Shown here: piece after piece, positions 26,303 through 33,980 of the stretch
Numbering within the stretch: the first letter of the stretch is position 1
Layout: each line of letters starts with the position of its first letter
NCBI GenBank assembly: GCA_964367905.1
Contig: CAYIZP010000005.1
Location: 1 to 64,000 of the forward strand
Direction of reading: 5' to 3'
Length of the DNA: 64,000 bases
Source of the DNA: CAUPWF01 sp964367905
Lineage (GTDB): Bacteria > Bacillota > Clostridia > Lachnospirales > Lachnospiraceae
Notes under the pieces: generated by a model
Databases searched by the model: none
What the model was told of the DNA's origin: nothing
The model's input: the letters and a program-made list of their open reading frames with translations, nothing else
Program-made: the position numbers and the translations under genes

Positions 26303-26992
26303 ATGATAAAAGATAATTTAAATCAAATAGAAGAGAAAATTCAAAAAGCATGCGATAGAGTGGGCCGTAGTAGAGATGAAGTTACATTGATTGCTGTAAG
26401 TAAGACAAAACCGATAGAAACTGTAGACGAGGCTTATCGGTGTGGAATACGTGAATTCGGAGAAAATAAAGTTCAAGAATTACAAGAAAAACACCCTGCT
26501 TTAGAAAAAGATATTCACTGGCACATGATAGGACATCTTCAAAGAAATAAGGTGAAATATATTGCTGATTATATTCACTGTATTCATTCGGTTGATTCAT
26601 TACGCTTACTAGAGCAAATCGAAAAGGAAGCAAAAAAAAATAATCGAGTAATTGATGTTTTATTAGAAGTAAATGTTGCACATGAAGATAGTAAATTTGG
26701 TCTTACAGCAAAAGAAGCAGTTGATTTAGCTCAAAAATTAGATAATTTTTCGAACGTTTGTTTGAAAGGTTTGATGACTGTAGCACCATTTGTGGATAAT
26801 TCTGAAGAAAATAGAGTATATTTTAGAGAATTAAAGCAATTATTTGTTGACATTCAAGACAAAAACATTGATAATGTTAATATGAGTGTTCTTTCTATGG
26901 GGATGTCCAATGATTTTGAAATAGCAATTGAAGAAGGTGCCACTATGGTACGGGTTGGAACAGAAATTTTTGGAAGAAGGAATTATCTATAA
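26303..26992 (+). CDS. YggS/PLPBP family PLP-binding protein (YlmE)
   Basis: A 229-residue PLP homeostasis protein with an alanine-racemase-like barrel but no racemase partner domain. The cofactor lysine is in LIAVSKTKP (about 30-38); EFGENKVQEL, HWHMIGHLQRNK and the C-terminal MSVLSMGMSNDFEIAIEEG and VRVGTEIFGRR motifs are all typical. In Bacillus the orthologue ylmE lies directly before sepF (ylmF), as here. Confidence 0.95.
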   Translation: MIKDNLNQIEEKIQKACDRVGRSRDEVTLIAVSKTKPIETVDEAYRCGIREFGENKVQELQEKHPALEKDIHWHMIGHLQRNKVKYIADYIHCIHSVDSLRLLEQIEKEAKKNNRVIDVLLEVNVAHEDSKFGLTAKEAVDLAQKLDNFSNVCLKGLMTVAPFVDNSEENRVYFRELKQLFVDIQDKNIDNVNMSVLSMGMSNDFEIAIEEGATMVRVGTEIFGRRNYL

Positions 26993-27013
26993 GATGAAAT
27001 AGGAGTGATAAGT

Positions 27014-27562
27014 ATGTTTGAAAAGTTATTAAGTGTAATCGGAATGGATCCGGGATATGATGATGAATATGATGATGATTACGACGAGTTTGATGATTAT
27101 GAAGATGATTATGATACAAAAAAATCAAAACGTGGTGGATTCTTTAATAAAAAGAAATCAGCAGTAGAAGAGGAAGAAGAATATGATGAGCTTCCAGTAA
27201 AAAAACAAAAAGGTCGTGGTTACGATCACAAGGTGACACCAATATCAGCTGCTTCTTCAAGACGCGGAGAAATGTCAGTTGCTGTGATTCGTCCTACCGC
27301 AGTAGAGGATGGACGTGAAATCTGCGAAACATTAATCAATCGCAAAACAGTAATTTTAAATATCGAAGGGTTGGATATTGAAATCGGACAGCGTATTTTT
27401 GATTTTACATATGGTGCAGCTTTTGCTTTAGGCGGGAATATTCAGAAAGTATCTAGTTATATTTTTCTTGTAACTCCTGCAGGGGTATCAAGTGATGGTG
27501 ATTTGCAAGAACTTTTTGGAAGTGCAGCCGTTGAAGAATCTTTAATGAAGCATCGCTTTTAA
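27014..27562 (+). CDS. sepF: Cell division protein SepF
   Basis: A 182-residue FtsZ membrane anchor. The ATG at 27014 has AGGAG at 27001-27005; the GTG at 27005 overlaps that site. The N-terminal amphipathic helix (MFEKLLSVIGM) is the membrane-binding part. It is followed by a strongly acidic Asp/Tyr-rich stretch (about 14-36) and a basic linker, and then the SepF core from about residue 90 (AVIRPTAVEDGREICETLINRKTVILN is spread over 90-117). It lies between yggS and ylmH as in Bacillus. Confidence 0.93.
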   Translation: MFEKLLSVIGMDPGYDDEYDDDYDEFDDYEDDYDTKKSKRGGFFNKKKSAVEEEEEYDELPVKKQKGRGYDHKVTPISAASSRRGEMSVAVIRPTAVEDGREICETLINRKTVILNIEGLDIEIGQRIFDFTYGAAFALGGNIQKVSSYIFLVTPAGVSSDGDLQELFGSAAVEESLMKHRF

Positions 27563-27574
27563 TTTATAATAATT

Positions 27575-28333
27575 ATGGACAAGCAAGAAGAATTATTACA
27601 AAAACGTTTCATTGAATTGTCTAAGAAGGCATATCAAAGAAATGTGGTTACTTATACCGATTTTTTGAATTTAAATGAACAGGACTTATTGTACAGAATT
27701 CCGAAACGAGAATTATATACTTCATTTGAATTATTTGGTGGATATCAATACGCAGAGCGTCAGATGGTTGCATTCCTACCTGATGCTTTTTGCTGTGAAA
27801 AAAATTATCCTTATAGTGTAATCAAAATCTCTAATACTACACCGAAGTTTGCAAACAAACTAAATCATCGAGACTACCTAGGTAGCACTTTGAATTTGGG
27901 AATAGAGCGTGGTAAAATAGGCGATATTTTAGTAGATGATGGTTTTGCATATATGTACGTTGCTGATACTATGATAGAGTTTCTATTCCAGAATCTAAGC
28001 AAAATAAAGCACAACTCTGTACATATAGCTGTAATGGACTCCTGTGAATTTCAAATAGAGCCGAAGTATGAAATGATTCAAGGCACTGTTTCTTCATTGC
28101 GACTAGATAGTTTAATTGCTCTTGTTCTAAAAGAAGCACGCAATAAAATCATACGATATATTGAATCAGGAAAAGTGTTTGTAAATGGTAAACTGATTAC
28201 AACAAACGCATATAAAATTCAAGATAATGATATTATATCAGTTCGTGGATTTGGGAAATTTCAATTTGTATCCACACTAGGAATAACGAAAAAAGATCGA
28301 TTATATGTAGAAATCAAGCAATATACAAGATAG
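27575..28333 (+). CDS. YlmH-like S4 domain RNA-binding protein
   Basis: A 252-residue protein with a C-terminal S4 domain (about 180-240; SLRLDSLIALVLKEARNKI then GKVFVNGKLI) and an N-terminal YlmH region (FLNLNEQDLLYRI, FLPDAF, HRDYLGSTLNLGIERGKIGDIL). In Bacillus, YlmH is a ribosome-associated S4 protein with a part in rescuing stalled large subunits. It follows sepF after 12 bases, but the ylmG gene that usually lies between them is missing. Confidence 0.9.
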   Translation: MDKQEELLQKRFIELSKKAYQRNVVTYTDFLNLNEQDLLYRIPKRELYTSFELFGGYQYAERQMVAFLPDAFCCEKNYPYSVIKISNTTPKFANKLNHRDYLGSTLNLGIERGKIGDILVDDGFAYMYVADTMIEFLFQNLSKIKHNSVHIAVMDSCEFQIEPKYEMIQGTVSSLRLDSLIALVLKEARNKIIRYIESGKVFVNGKLITTNAYKIQDNDIISVRGFGKFQFVSTLGITKKDRLYVEIKQYTR

Positions 28334-28345
28334 GAGATAGGTACA

Positions 28346-28903
28346 TTGAATATGAAAAAAACGAATAAGGCTCAACTTATAATCATGGGAATCATATTAA
28401 TTAGCTTTGCAATTGTATTAGATCAGATTACGAAATTATTAGCCATAGACTACTTAAAAGGAAGCAATGGAATCAGCATTATCGACAGTGTATTCCGTTT
28501 GCAATATTTGGAAAATAAAGGAGCTGCTTTTGGGATTATGCAGAACCAGCAATTGTTTTTTATTATTTTAGGAACAATAATCTGTATAGCAATGATATAT
28601 ATATATGCTGTCATTCCAGTCGATAAGAAATTTTTGCCTTTGCGTATTTGTATGATTTTCATATTTGCTGGAGCAGTTGGAAATATGATTGACCGTGTAT
28701 TATATAATTTTGTAGTAGATTTTCTTTATTTTGAATTAATTGATTTTCCAATTTTCAATGTAGCAGATATCTATGTAACAGTATCTACCATCATTTTTTC
28801 ACTCTTAATTTTATTCTATTATAAAGAAAGTGATTTTGATACCTTATGGAATTGCATACTGAAAAGACCACTAAATAAATCTGATATAGACAAGGTGAAT
28901 TAA
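28346..28903 (+). CDS. lspA: Lipoprotein signal peptidase
   Basis: A 185-residue aspartic peptidase with four membrane segments that cleaves prolipoproteins. The catalytic aspartates are D116 (GNMIDR) and D141 (FNVADIYVTV), with the NKGAAFGI motif at about 57-64. Start choice: TTG 28346 has AGGAG (28332-28336) 9 bases upstream; the ATG at 28352 is 15 bases away. The next gene starts on the last base of the stop codon. Confidence 0.95.
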   Translation: MNMKKTNKAQLIIMGIILISFAIVLDQITKLLAIDYLKGSNGISIIDSVFRLQYLENKGAAFGIMQNQQLFFIILGTIICIAMIYIYAVIPVDKKFLPLRICMIFIFAGAVGNMIDRVLYNFVVDFLYFELIDFPIFNVADIYVTVSTIIFSLLILFYYKESDFDTLWNCILKRPLNKSDIDKVN

Positions 28904-29808
28904 TGGAACATTATAATTTTATAGTAACAGCGGAAGAAGAACTGCGAGTTGACAAGTTTCTTAGTATGAAATTTGATGACATATCGCGGTCTTTTTTACA
29001 GAAACTAATTAAAGATAACTGTGTAATGGTAAACGATAAATTAATAAAGTCCAATTTTGTTCTAAAAGAAAATGATAATGTCAAAATTGATATTCCTGAT
29101 GCAGTGCAACCAGATATTATAGCAGAAGAAATTCCTCTAGACATTCTCTATGAGGACGAAGATTTACTAATTGTCAACAAACCAAAGGGAATGGTTGTTC
29201 ACCCAGCAGCAGGTCATTACAGTGGAACTCTAGTCAATGCTGTGATGTTTTATTGTAAGGATAGTCTATCAGGCATAAACGGTGTCATGCGACCAGGTAT
29301 TGTACATCGAATCGACAAAAACACTACAGGATCTATCGTTATATGCAAGAATGATAATTCGCATCAATTTGTCGCTGATTTGCTAAAAGAACATAAGATT
29401 ACGAGACGATATCATGCAATTGTTAAGGGACATCTAGAAGATGATTGCGGCACGATAGAAGGCAACATCGCTAGACATTCCATCGACCGCAAAAAAATGT
29501 GTGTCAGCGAAACTTCTGGAAAACCTGCAGTTACACATTATAAAGTTTTGGAACGATTCTCGAATCATACTTATGTAGAATGTGAATTAGAAACTGGTCG
29601 AACCCATCAAATTCGCGTTCATTTTGCAAGTTTACGACACCCGATTTTAGGAGATGATGTCTATGGAGACCATTCATCTAAGTTCAAATTAGATGGCCAA
29701 TGTCTGCATGCTAAAACCATTGGATTTGAACACCCAAGAACACATGAATATCTAGAAGTGGATGCTCCACTTCCAGAATATTTTGCTAAATTGTTAAAAA
29801 AATTATGA
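28903..29808 (+). CDS. RluD-type 23S rRNA pseudouridine synthase
   Basis: A 301-residue RluA/RluD-family enzyme. An N-terminal S4 domain (about 12-72) is followed by the catalytic domain with HRIDKNTTGSIVI, whose Asp is the nucleophile, and ELETGRTHQIRVHF. The usual HRLDR is HRIDK here, a mild change. Lachnospiraceae and Bacillus (ylyB) share the lspA-rluD-like pair. It is expected to modify 23S rRNA, but the exact uridines cannot be read from sequence. Confidence 0.92.
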   Translation: MEHYNFIVTAEEELRVDKFLSMKFDDISRSFLQKLIKDNCVMVNDKLIKSNFVLKENDNVKIDIPDAVQPDIIAEEIPLDILYEDEDLLIVNKPKGMVVHPAAGHYSGTLVNAVMFYCKDSLSGINGVMRPGIVHRIDKNTTGSIVICKNDNSHQFVADLLKEHKITRRYHAIVKGHLEDDCGTIEGNIARHSIDRKKMCVSETSGKPAVTHYKVLERFSNHTYVECELETGRTHQIRVHFASLRHPILGDDVYGDHSSKFKLDGQCLHAKTIGFEHPRTHEYLEVDAPLPEYFAKLLKKL

Positions 29809-29813
29809 TTATA

Positions 29814-29842
29814 TATACATTTAAATCATGGTATAGTATAAT
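29814..29842 (+). promoter_or_regulatory. Candidate promoter for cytidylate-kinase-like gene
   Basis: TATACA (29814-29819) and TATAAT (29837-29842) are 17 bases apart in the gap after the rluD-like gene, about 38 bases before the kinase-like ATG. The -10 is perfect; the -35 is four of six. Confidence 0.5.
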
Positions 29843-29879
29843 AAATGCATAAAAGTAATTGAAAAGGGGCGTGGTGCAT

Positions 29880-30542
29880 ATGAGTGACAATACAATTATT
29901 ACAATAGGACGTCAGTACGGAAGTGCTGGAAAAGAGATTGGTTATATGATAGCAGAGCGATTAGGCATTAAATTATATGATCAAGAAATGCTAAAGGAAG
30001 CATCCAAAGAGAGCGGGCTATGCGAGCAATTTTTTGAAATGCATGATGAAAAACCAACTCATAGTTTCCTATATTCATTGGTTATGGATACCTATGCTAT
30101 GAATTATTCTGCAGGAACCTATAATGAGATGCCAATCAACCATAAGGTTTTTTTGGCCCAACATGATACAATTAAGAAGCTAGCAGATCGAGAATCATGT
30201 ATATTAATCGGACGTTGTGCTGACTATGCGTTGGAAAACTATCCAAATGCATATAAAATATTTATTTATGCCGATTTAGAGGAGAAAATCCGAAGGGTTT
30301 CGCATAAATATGACATGACACATGCAAAAGCAAAAGAAATTATATTAAAAACGGACAAGAAGCGCGCATCATATTATAATTATTACACTAGTAAAAAATG
30401 GGGCGATTCAGAAAGCTATGATTTATGTATCAATAGTTCCAAACTAGGTATGAATGAGACAGCCAATACCATCATTCAATATGTAAATACACGAAAATCA
30501 TTACAAAATCCAAGCATTATATCACGTAATAAAGGAGTATAG
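29880..30542 (+). CDS. Cytidylate kinase-like family protein
   Basis: A 220-residue P-loop protein. The ATG at 29880 lies 10 bases after AAAAGGGG; the upstream TTG at 29859 precedes that site. The N-terminal ITIGRQYGSAGKEIGYMIAE is the cytidylate-kinase-like form of the P-loop, followed by a KLYDQEML segment and an LIGRCADYAL motif. The family (PF13189-type) is distinct from the housekeeping CMP kinase and its substrate is not established. It is followed by dtd after 11 bases. Confidence 0.85.
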   Translation: MSDNTIITIGRQYGSAGKEIGYMIAERLGIKLYDQEMLKEASKESGLCEQFFEMHDEKPTHSFLYSLVMDTYAMNYSAGTYNEMPINHKVFLAQHDTIKKLADRESCILIGRCADYALENYPNAYKIFIYADLEEKIRRVSHKYDMTHAKAKEIILKTDKKRASYYNYYTSKKWGDSESYDLCINSSKLGMNETANTIIQYVNTRKSLQNPSIISRNKGV

Positions 30543-30553
30543 AAATCAAAGAT

Positions 30554-30994
30554 ATGAAATTTCTAATTCAACGAGTACATGAGGCATCTGTAGAAGTAGA
30601 AGAAAAGATAGTTGGGAGTATTTCAAAAGGATATTTAGTTCTTGTTGGAATTTCACATACAGATACAGAAGAGATAGCAGATAAACTAATTAAAAAAATG
30701 GTTGGACTACGTATTTTTGATGATGAAAATGGAAAAACAAATCTTTCATTAGCAGATGTGGGTGGTTCTATATTGTTGGTATCGCAATTTACATTATACG
30801 CAAATTGTAAAAAAGGTAATCGCCCCAGTTTTACAGAAGCTGGGGCACCTGATATGGCACTAGATTTATTCAATCAGATCGTGGACAAGGTAAAGCAACA
30901 GGTTCCAGTTGTGGAGATAGGTGTGTTTGGAGCTGAAATGAAAGTAAGCCTCATAAACGATGGTCCATTCACTGTCATGTTAGAAGAAGCATAG
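30554..30994 (+). CDS. dtd: D-aminoacyl-tRNA deacylase
   Basis: A 146-residue enzyme that hydrolyses D-aminoacyl-tRNAs, the usual family length. The diagnostic motifs SQFTLYANCKKGNRPSF (about 77-93) and the C-terminal DGPFTVMLE are intact. It is the last gene of the plus-strand half and converges with the tyrosine recombinase gene, 19 bases away. No terminator is visible between the two. Confidence 0.97.
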   Translation: MKFLIQRVHEASVEVEEKIVGSISKGYLVLVGISHTDTEEIADKLIKKMVGLRIFDDENGKTNLSLADVGGSILLVSQFTLYANCKKGNRPSFTEAGAPDMALDLFNQIVDKVKQQVPVVEIGVFGAEMKVSLINDGPFTVMLEEA

Positions 30995-31013
30995 AATCAT
31001 CATAGTTATACAC

Positions 31014-32075
31014 TTAGACCTGGCGAAGCTTTACAATATTAGCAGCCTTGCGTCGTCGGTCTTCATCAATAGCAGCATAATGCTTTTTCGTGGTGTTTAC
31101 ATCTTTATGACCAAGTACATCAGCAACCAAGTAGATATCACCGGTTTCCTTATATAGTGAGGTTCCATAAGTACTCCGCAATTTATGCGGAGTTATTTTT
31201 TTATTTGGAGTCACTTGTTTTGCATATTTTTTTACCATATTCTCGACTGCTTGTACTCCCATACGTTTTTTTTGAGTCGATAGGAATAAAGCCGATTCAT
31301 GACCAGCAACAGTAGTAACCGCATTTCGCTTATTGTATAGGTAATTTTTCAATGCATGCTCAACTTCATCACCAAAATAAACAACCATTTCATTTCCACC
31401 TTTTCTGGTGACTTTAATCCCATTATTTTTGAAATCAATATCTTCCATATCTAAGCCTACACATTCAGAAACACGAATTCCAGTGCCTAATAGAAGTGTT
31501 AAGATTGCTATATCTCTTAATTTTGTTTTTTCATAATAGAGCGCAGCCTGTCCAGAAAGTTGATTACCACAATTTTCAACATAGTCTAATAATAGTGCAA
31601 CTTCATCAACATCGAGTCGTACAATGGCTTTATCGTGAAGTTTTGGCATATCCACTAATACAGTTGGATCATACTTTATAAATTCATGTTTATAGAAATA
31701 CTTATAGAAACTCCTCAATGCTGATAATTTTCTCGCAAGACCTTTTTCATTGTTCGTAATTTGTTTTCCATCGGATTCATAGACCTTTAAATATTCTTGA
31801 TATTCTTCGATATCAGATGCAGTTATTTTCTCCAAGTCATTTAATGAGAAGTCAGTAATTTCATAATCCTTATATATAGGATTATTTTCAATCAAAAAAT
31901 GAAAAAAGATTCGAATATCATATGCATAGGAAATTCTAGTCTTTTCAGAAGAACGAGGCTCTATGGAACGAAAGTAATCCTTAGCAAAACCAGGTAAAGT
32001 TTTCAGTAGGTTTCTTAGCCTAAGTGTATAGTCAATCTTTAGTTGTTCATGATAAGTAAGGTTATTCTTAGCCAT
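31014..32075 (-). CDS. Tyrosine recombinase (XerC/XerD-like)
   Basis: A 353-residue site-specific recombinase with a complete catalytic set: R201 (GTGIRVSE), K225, H297 and R300 (HKLR), H323 (LGHKD) and nucleophile Y333 (KKHYA). The N-terminal SAM-like DNA-binding domain is about 40 residues longer than in XerC/XerD. It could be a chromosome-dimer resolvase or a domesticated integrase; no attachment sites or phage genes flank it. AAGGTGG precedes the ATG, and a near-consensus promoter lies at 32123-32151. It sits downstream of the YneA-like gene, the place held by the serine recombinase yneB in Bacillus. Confidence 0.88.
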   Translation of the reverse strand: MAKNNLTYHEQLKIDYTLRLRNLLKTLPGFAKDYFRSIEPRSSEKTRISYAYDIRIFFHFLIENNPIYKDYEITDFSLNDLEKITASDIEEYQEYLKVYESDGKQITNNEKGLARKLSALRSFYKYFYKHEFIKYDPTVLVDMPKLHDKAIVRLDVDEVALLLDYVENCGNQLSGQAALYYEKTKLRDIAILTLLLGTGIRVSECVGLDMEDIDFKNNGIKVTRKGGNEMVVYFGDEVEHALKNYLYNKRNAVTTVAGHESALFLSTQKKRMGVQAVENMVKKYAKQVTPNKKITPHKLRSTYGTSLYKETGDIYLVADVLGHKDVNTTKKHYAAIDEDRRRKAANIVKLRQV

Positions 32076-32122
32076 ATTTATAATACCACCTTATATTTAT
32101 TAAATCTAATGTTTCTTGTTTA

Positions 32123-32151
32123 ATTATATCAGTTATCCTCCAAAATGTCTA
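32123..32151 (-). promoter_or_regulatory. Promoter of the tyrosine recombinase gene
   Basis: Read on the minus strand: TAGACA, 17 bases, TATAAT with a TG one base before the -10. This is a strong sigma-A-type promoter, about 48 bases before the recombinase ATG. I see no LexA box near it. Confidence 0.75.
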
Positions 32152-32274
32152 CATCTATTTAAAAAATCAGTATTTGTCGTATAGATTAATGTGATGAAAA
32201 ATTATAAGCGCACCGCTATCCAAACTTCAAGGTAGAGATACTCTTGTTATATTTTGATTAAGGTTAATGATATG

Positions 32275-32658
32275 TCATTGTACACTTGCAATTGAAATAT
32301 TATCTGTATTATCATTCTCTGATAATGGAATGACTAATTGGTCTCCAGCATAAATTTTATCGTTATCGAGTGCATTCACTGATTTAATGATTTCTACAGC
32401 TTCCTTAGTTTCCTTTGCAGTTGTTGTATTCATATAAGTCTCTGCTAAATCCCATAGTGTATCTTCTGATGTGAGTTTCACATTCTGATAATATAGATAA
32501 GCTTCTGGCTCAGATTCCTTATTCGTGAAGATTCCTGAAATGATAGACCCAGAAATGCTAATAATAACTAAACATATTAAAAATCCTAGAAATACAAATA
32601 CTGTATTTGTATTTCCTCTTCTTTTTGCATTTACTTTGTTTTTTTCTCTGTTCATCAT
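32275..32658 (-). CDS. YneA-like SOS cell division inhibitor (LysM protein)
   Basis: A 127-residue protein with a basic N-terminus, one membrane segment (about 18-42) and an extracytoplasmic LysM domain (about 60-112; EDTLWDLAETYM then AGDQLVIPL). Size, topology and divergent pairing with lexA match YneA, which delays division during the SOS response in Bacillus. Its promoter overlaps one LexA box and has another just downstream, so LexA repression is well supported. Confidence 0.85.
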   Translation of the reverse strand: MMNREKNKVNAKRRGNTNTVFVFLGFLICLVIISISGSIISGIFTNKESEPEAYLYYQNVKLTSEDTLWDLAETYMNTTTAKETKEAVEIIKSVNALDNDKIYAGDQLVIPLSENDNTDNISIASVQ

Positions 32659-32686
32659 CTCTGTATTCTCCCCTCATCACTCAAAC

Positions 32687-32700
32687 CAAACATTTGTTCT
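32687..32700. promoter_or_regulatory. LexA box 1 (yneA side)
   Basis: Minus-strand sequence AGAACAAATGTTTG, close to the Gram-positive LexA consensus CGAACNNNNGTTCG. It lies between the yneA -10 element and the yneA ATG, a position that would block transcription. Confidence 0.75.
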
Positions 32701-32708
32701 TTAAATGA

Positions 32709-32737
32709 ATTATACCAACCGAACAAATGTTTGTCAA
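32709..32737 (-). promoter_or_regulatory. Promoter of the YneA-like gene
   Basis: On the minus strand TTGACA and TATAAT are separated by exactly 17 bases, a perfect sigma-A consensus. LexA box 2 (32720-32733) fills the spacer. Confidence 0.88.
32720..32733. promoter_or_regulatory. LexA box 2 (inside the yneA promoter)
   Basis: CGAACAAATGTTTG, one mismatch from the symmetrical consensus, lies entirely between the -35 and -10 of the yneA promoter apart from overlapping the last two bases of the -35. Confidence 0.85.
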
Positions 32738-32746
32738 TAGGTATAT

Positions 32747-32773
32747 CGAAAATATGTTCGGAAAATATGTTCG
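32747..32773. promoter_or_regulatory. LexA boxes 3 and 4 (tandem, lexA side)
   Basis: CGAAAATATGTTCG (32747-32760) and GGAAAATATGTTCG (32760-32773) share one base and repeat with a 13-base period. They sit directly upstream of the lexA -35, placing two LexA dimers side by side. Confidence 0.78.
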
Positions 32774-32780
32774 ATATTAA

Positions 32781-32809
32781 TTGCTTTCTATTATCAAGTG
32801 TGCTATGAT
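32781..32809 (+). promoter_or_regulatory. Promoter of lexA
   Basis: TTGCTT (32781-32786) and TATGAT (32804-32809) are 17 bases apart, with TG at 32801-32802 giving an extended -10. The LexA boxes end 7 bases upstream of the -35, consistent with autoregulation. Confidence 0.78.
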
Positions 32810-32867
32810 AACAAATATAAGAAATCTTCAAGGATTATTTCATAGATAATTCAGAAAGGAATATGAT

Positions 32868-33482
32868 ATGGGAAATGGGAATATAAGTGCAAAACAAAGT
32901 GAAGTTTTAGAATATATAAAGGAACAAATTTTAAGTAGAGGCTATCCGCCAGCGGTTCGTGAAATCTGTGAAGCCGTGAATCTGAAGTCCACTTCTTCTG
33001 TTCACTCTCACTTAGAAACATTAGAAAAAAATGGATATATTAGACGTGATCCTACTAAGCCTAGAGCAATCGAAATTATAGATGATACTTTTAATTTAAC
33101 TCGCCGTGAAGTCGTGAATGTTCCATTAATAGGCAATGTAGCTGCTGGAGAACCACTTCTTGCACAGGAAAGCATAGAGAACTACTTTCCTATTCCAATG
33201 GAATTTATGCCAAATAGCGAAACATTTATGCTGAGAATCAAAGGTGAAAGTATGATCAATGCTGGAATCTTAGATGGTGATATGGTATTGGTTCAGAAAA
33301 CTAATGTAGTAAAAAATGGAGATATGGCAGTTGCTCTTATTGAAGATGGTGCAACGGTAAAGACTTTCTATAAAGAAAATGGACATATTCGTCTGCAACC
33401 TGAAAATGATAATATGTCGCCGATTATAGTCGAGGAAACTACCGTTCTTGGTAAGGTAATTGGTGTATTCCGGTTTCTCTAG
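32868..33482 (+). CDS. lexA: SOS repressor LexA
   Basis: A 204-residue repressor and self-cleaving protease. The winged helix-turn-helix (about 1-65; VREICEAVNLKSTSSVHSHLE) is followed by the cleavage site A93-G94 and the S24 peptidase domain with S128 (GESM) and K165 (TVKTF). AGAAAGGA lies 5-6 bases before the ATG. It represses the divergent yneA-like gene and probably itself through the four boxes upstream. It is one of only two plus-strand genes in the right half, followed by a strong hairpin. Confidence 0.97.
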   Translation: MGNGNISAKQSEVLEYIKEQILSRGYPPAVREICEAVNLKSTSSVHSHLETLEKNGYIRRDPTKPRAIEIIDDTFNLTRREVVNVPLIGNVAAGEPLLAQESIENYFPIPMEFMPNSETFMLRIKGESMINAGILDGDMVLVQKTNVVKNGDMAVALIEDGATVKTFYKENGHIRLQPENDNMSPIIVEETTVLGKVIGVFRFL

Positions 33483-33486
33483 AGGT

Positions 33487-33535
33487 AAAGGGACATAGGA
33501 GATGTAAGCAGAGCTTACCCTACCTATGTCCCTTT
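33487..33535 (+). terminator. Terminator of lexA (nested hairpin)
   Basis: AAAGGGACATAGG (33487-33499) pairs with 33523-33535, and a second stem GTAAGC/GCTTAC (33504-33509, 33513-33518) nests inside. It begins 5 bases after the lexA stop; the descending arm ends in a T-rich run. Confidence 0.75.
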
Positions 33536-33537
33536 TA

Positions 33538-33571
33538 TCAAGACTATAACTCATATCTGCCACAGTCTTGA
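33538..33571. repeat. Inverted repeat with 12-base element in loop
   Basis: TCAAGACT (33538-33545) and AGTCTTGA (33564-33571) form an 8-bp stem. Its loop holds CTCATATCTGCC (33550-33561), repeated exactly at 33604-33615 in the next hairpin. Confidence 0.65.
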
Positions 33572-33573
33572 CA

Positions 33574-33625
33574 AAGGGGACAGGGGTAGGATGAGCTTTT
33601 TTGCTCATATCTGCCCTGTCCCCTT
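33574..33625. repeat. Large nested inverted repeat between lexA and rsfS
   Basis: AAGGGGACAGGG (33574-33585) and its exact complement (33614-33625) enclose a second stem ATGAGC/GCTCAT (33591-33596, 33603-33608) with a six-T loop. It ends 4 bases from the rsfS stop and may serve as its terminator. The GGGGACAGG core and the shared 12-mer suggest a dispersed repeat. Confidence 0.7.
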
Positions 33626-33629
33626 ACCT

Positions 33630-33980
33630 TTATAGCTTAACTTCTTTCCCATCACTCCATATTCTTTCTAGATTATAGAATAGACGATTTTCTTTATCAA
33701 ATACATGAACAATAATGTCACCAAAATCTAGTAGTACCCAGCTTCCGGTTCCATAACCCTCACGCTGTTTTATTTCAAATCCTGCTTTTTCTAGTTTTTC
33801 CATTACGTTTTCCACTAATGCTTTTACTTGATTTTCATTGCTTCCGTTTGCAATAATAAAATAGTCTGCGATGATGGAAACACCTGTGATGTCAATGATT
33901 CGTATATCTTCACCCTGTTTCTCACTTAATGCTTCGTAAGCCAGTTTAGTCATTTCTTTTGCTGTGTTTGTGTCGCTCAT
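33630..33980 (-). CDS. rsfS: Ribosomal silencing factor RsfS
   Basis: A 116-residue RsfS/YbeB/DUF143 protein that binds uL14 on the large subunit and blocks subunit joining when nutrients are scarce. Typical motifs are ISIIADYFIIANGSNENQVKAL, EGYGTGSWVLLDFGDIIVHVF and YNLERIW. Its start lies within the preceding nadD-yqeK gene (35-base overlap), so the two are translationally linked, and it is the last gene of the obgE-type operon. Confidence 0.95.
   Translation of the reverse strand: MSDTNTAKEMTKLAYEALSEKQGEDIRIIDITGVSIIADYFIIANGSNENQVKALVENVMEKLEKAGFEIKQREGYGTGSWVLLDFGDIIVHVFDKENRLFYNLERIWSDGKEVKL

Noticed and set aside
31014..32075. Prophage or integrative element marked by the tyrosine recombinase
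   Set aside because: Neighbours are dtd, yneA-like and lexA, all core genes; there are no phage, relaxase, tRNA or repeat boundaries.
30995..32274. dif or attachment site near the tyrosine recombinase
   Set aside because: I looked for the Firmicutes dif pattern (two 11-base arms around a 6-base centre) and for direct repeats flanking the gene; nothing convincing was found.
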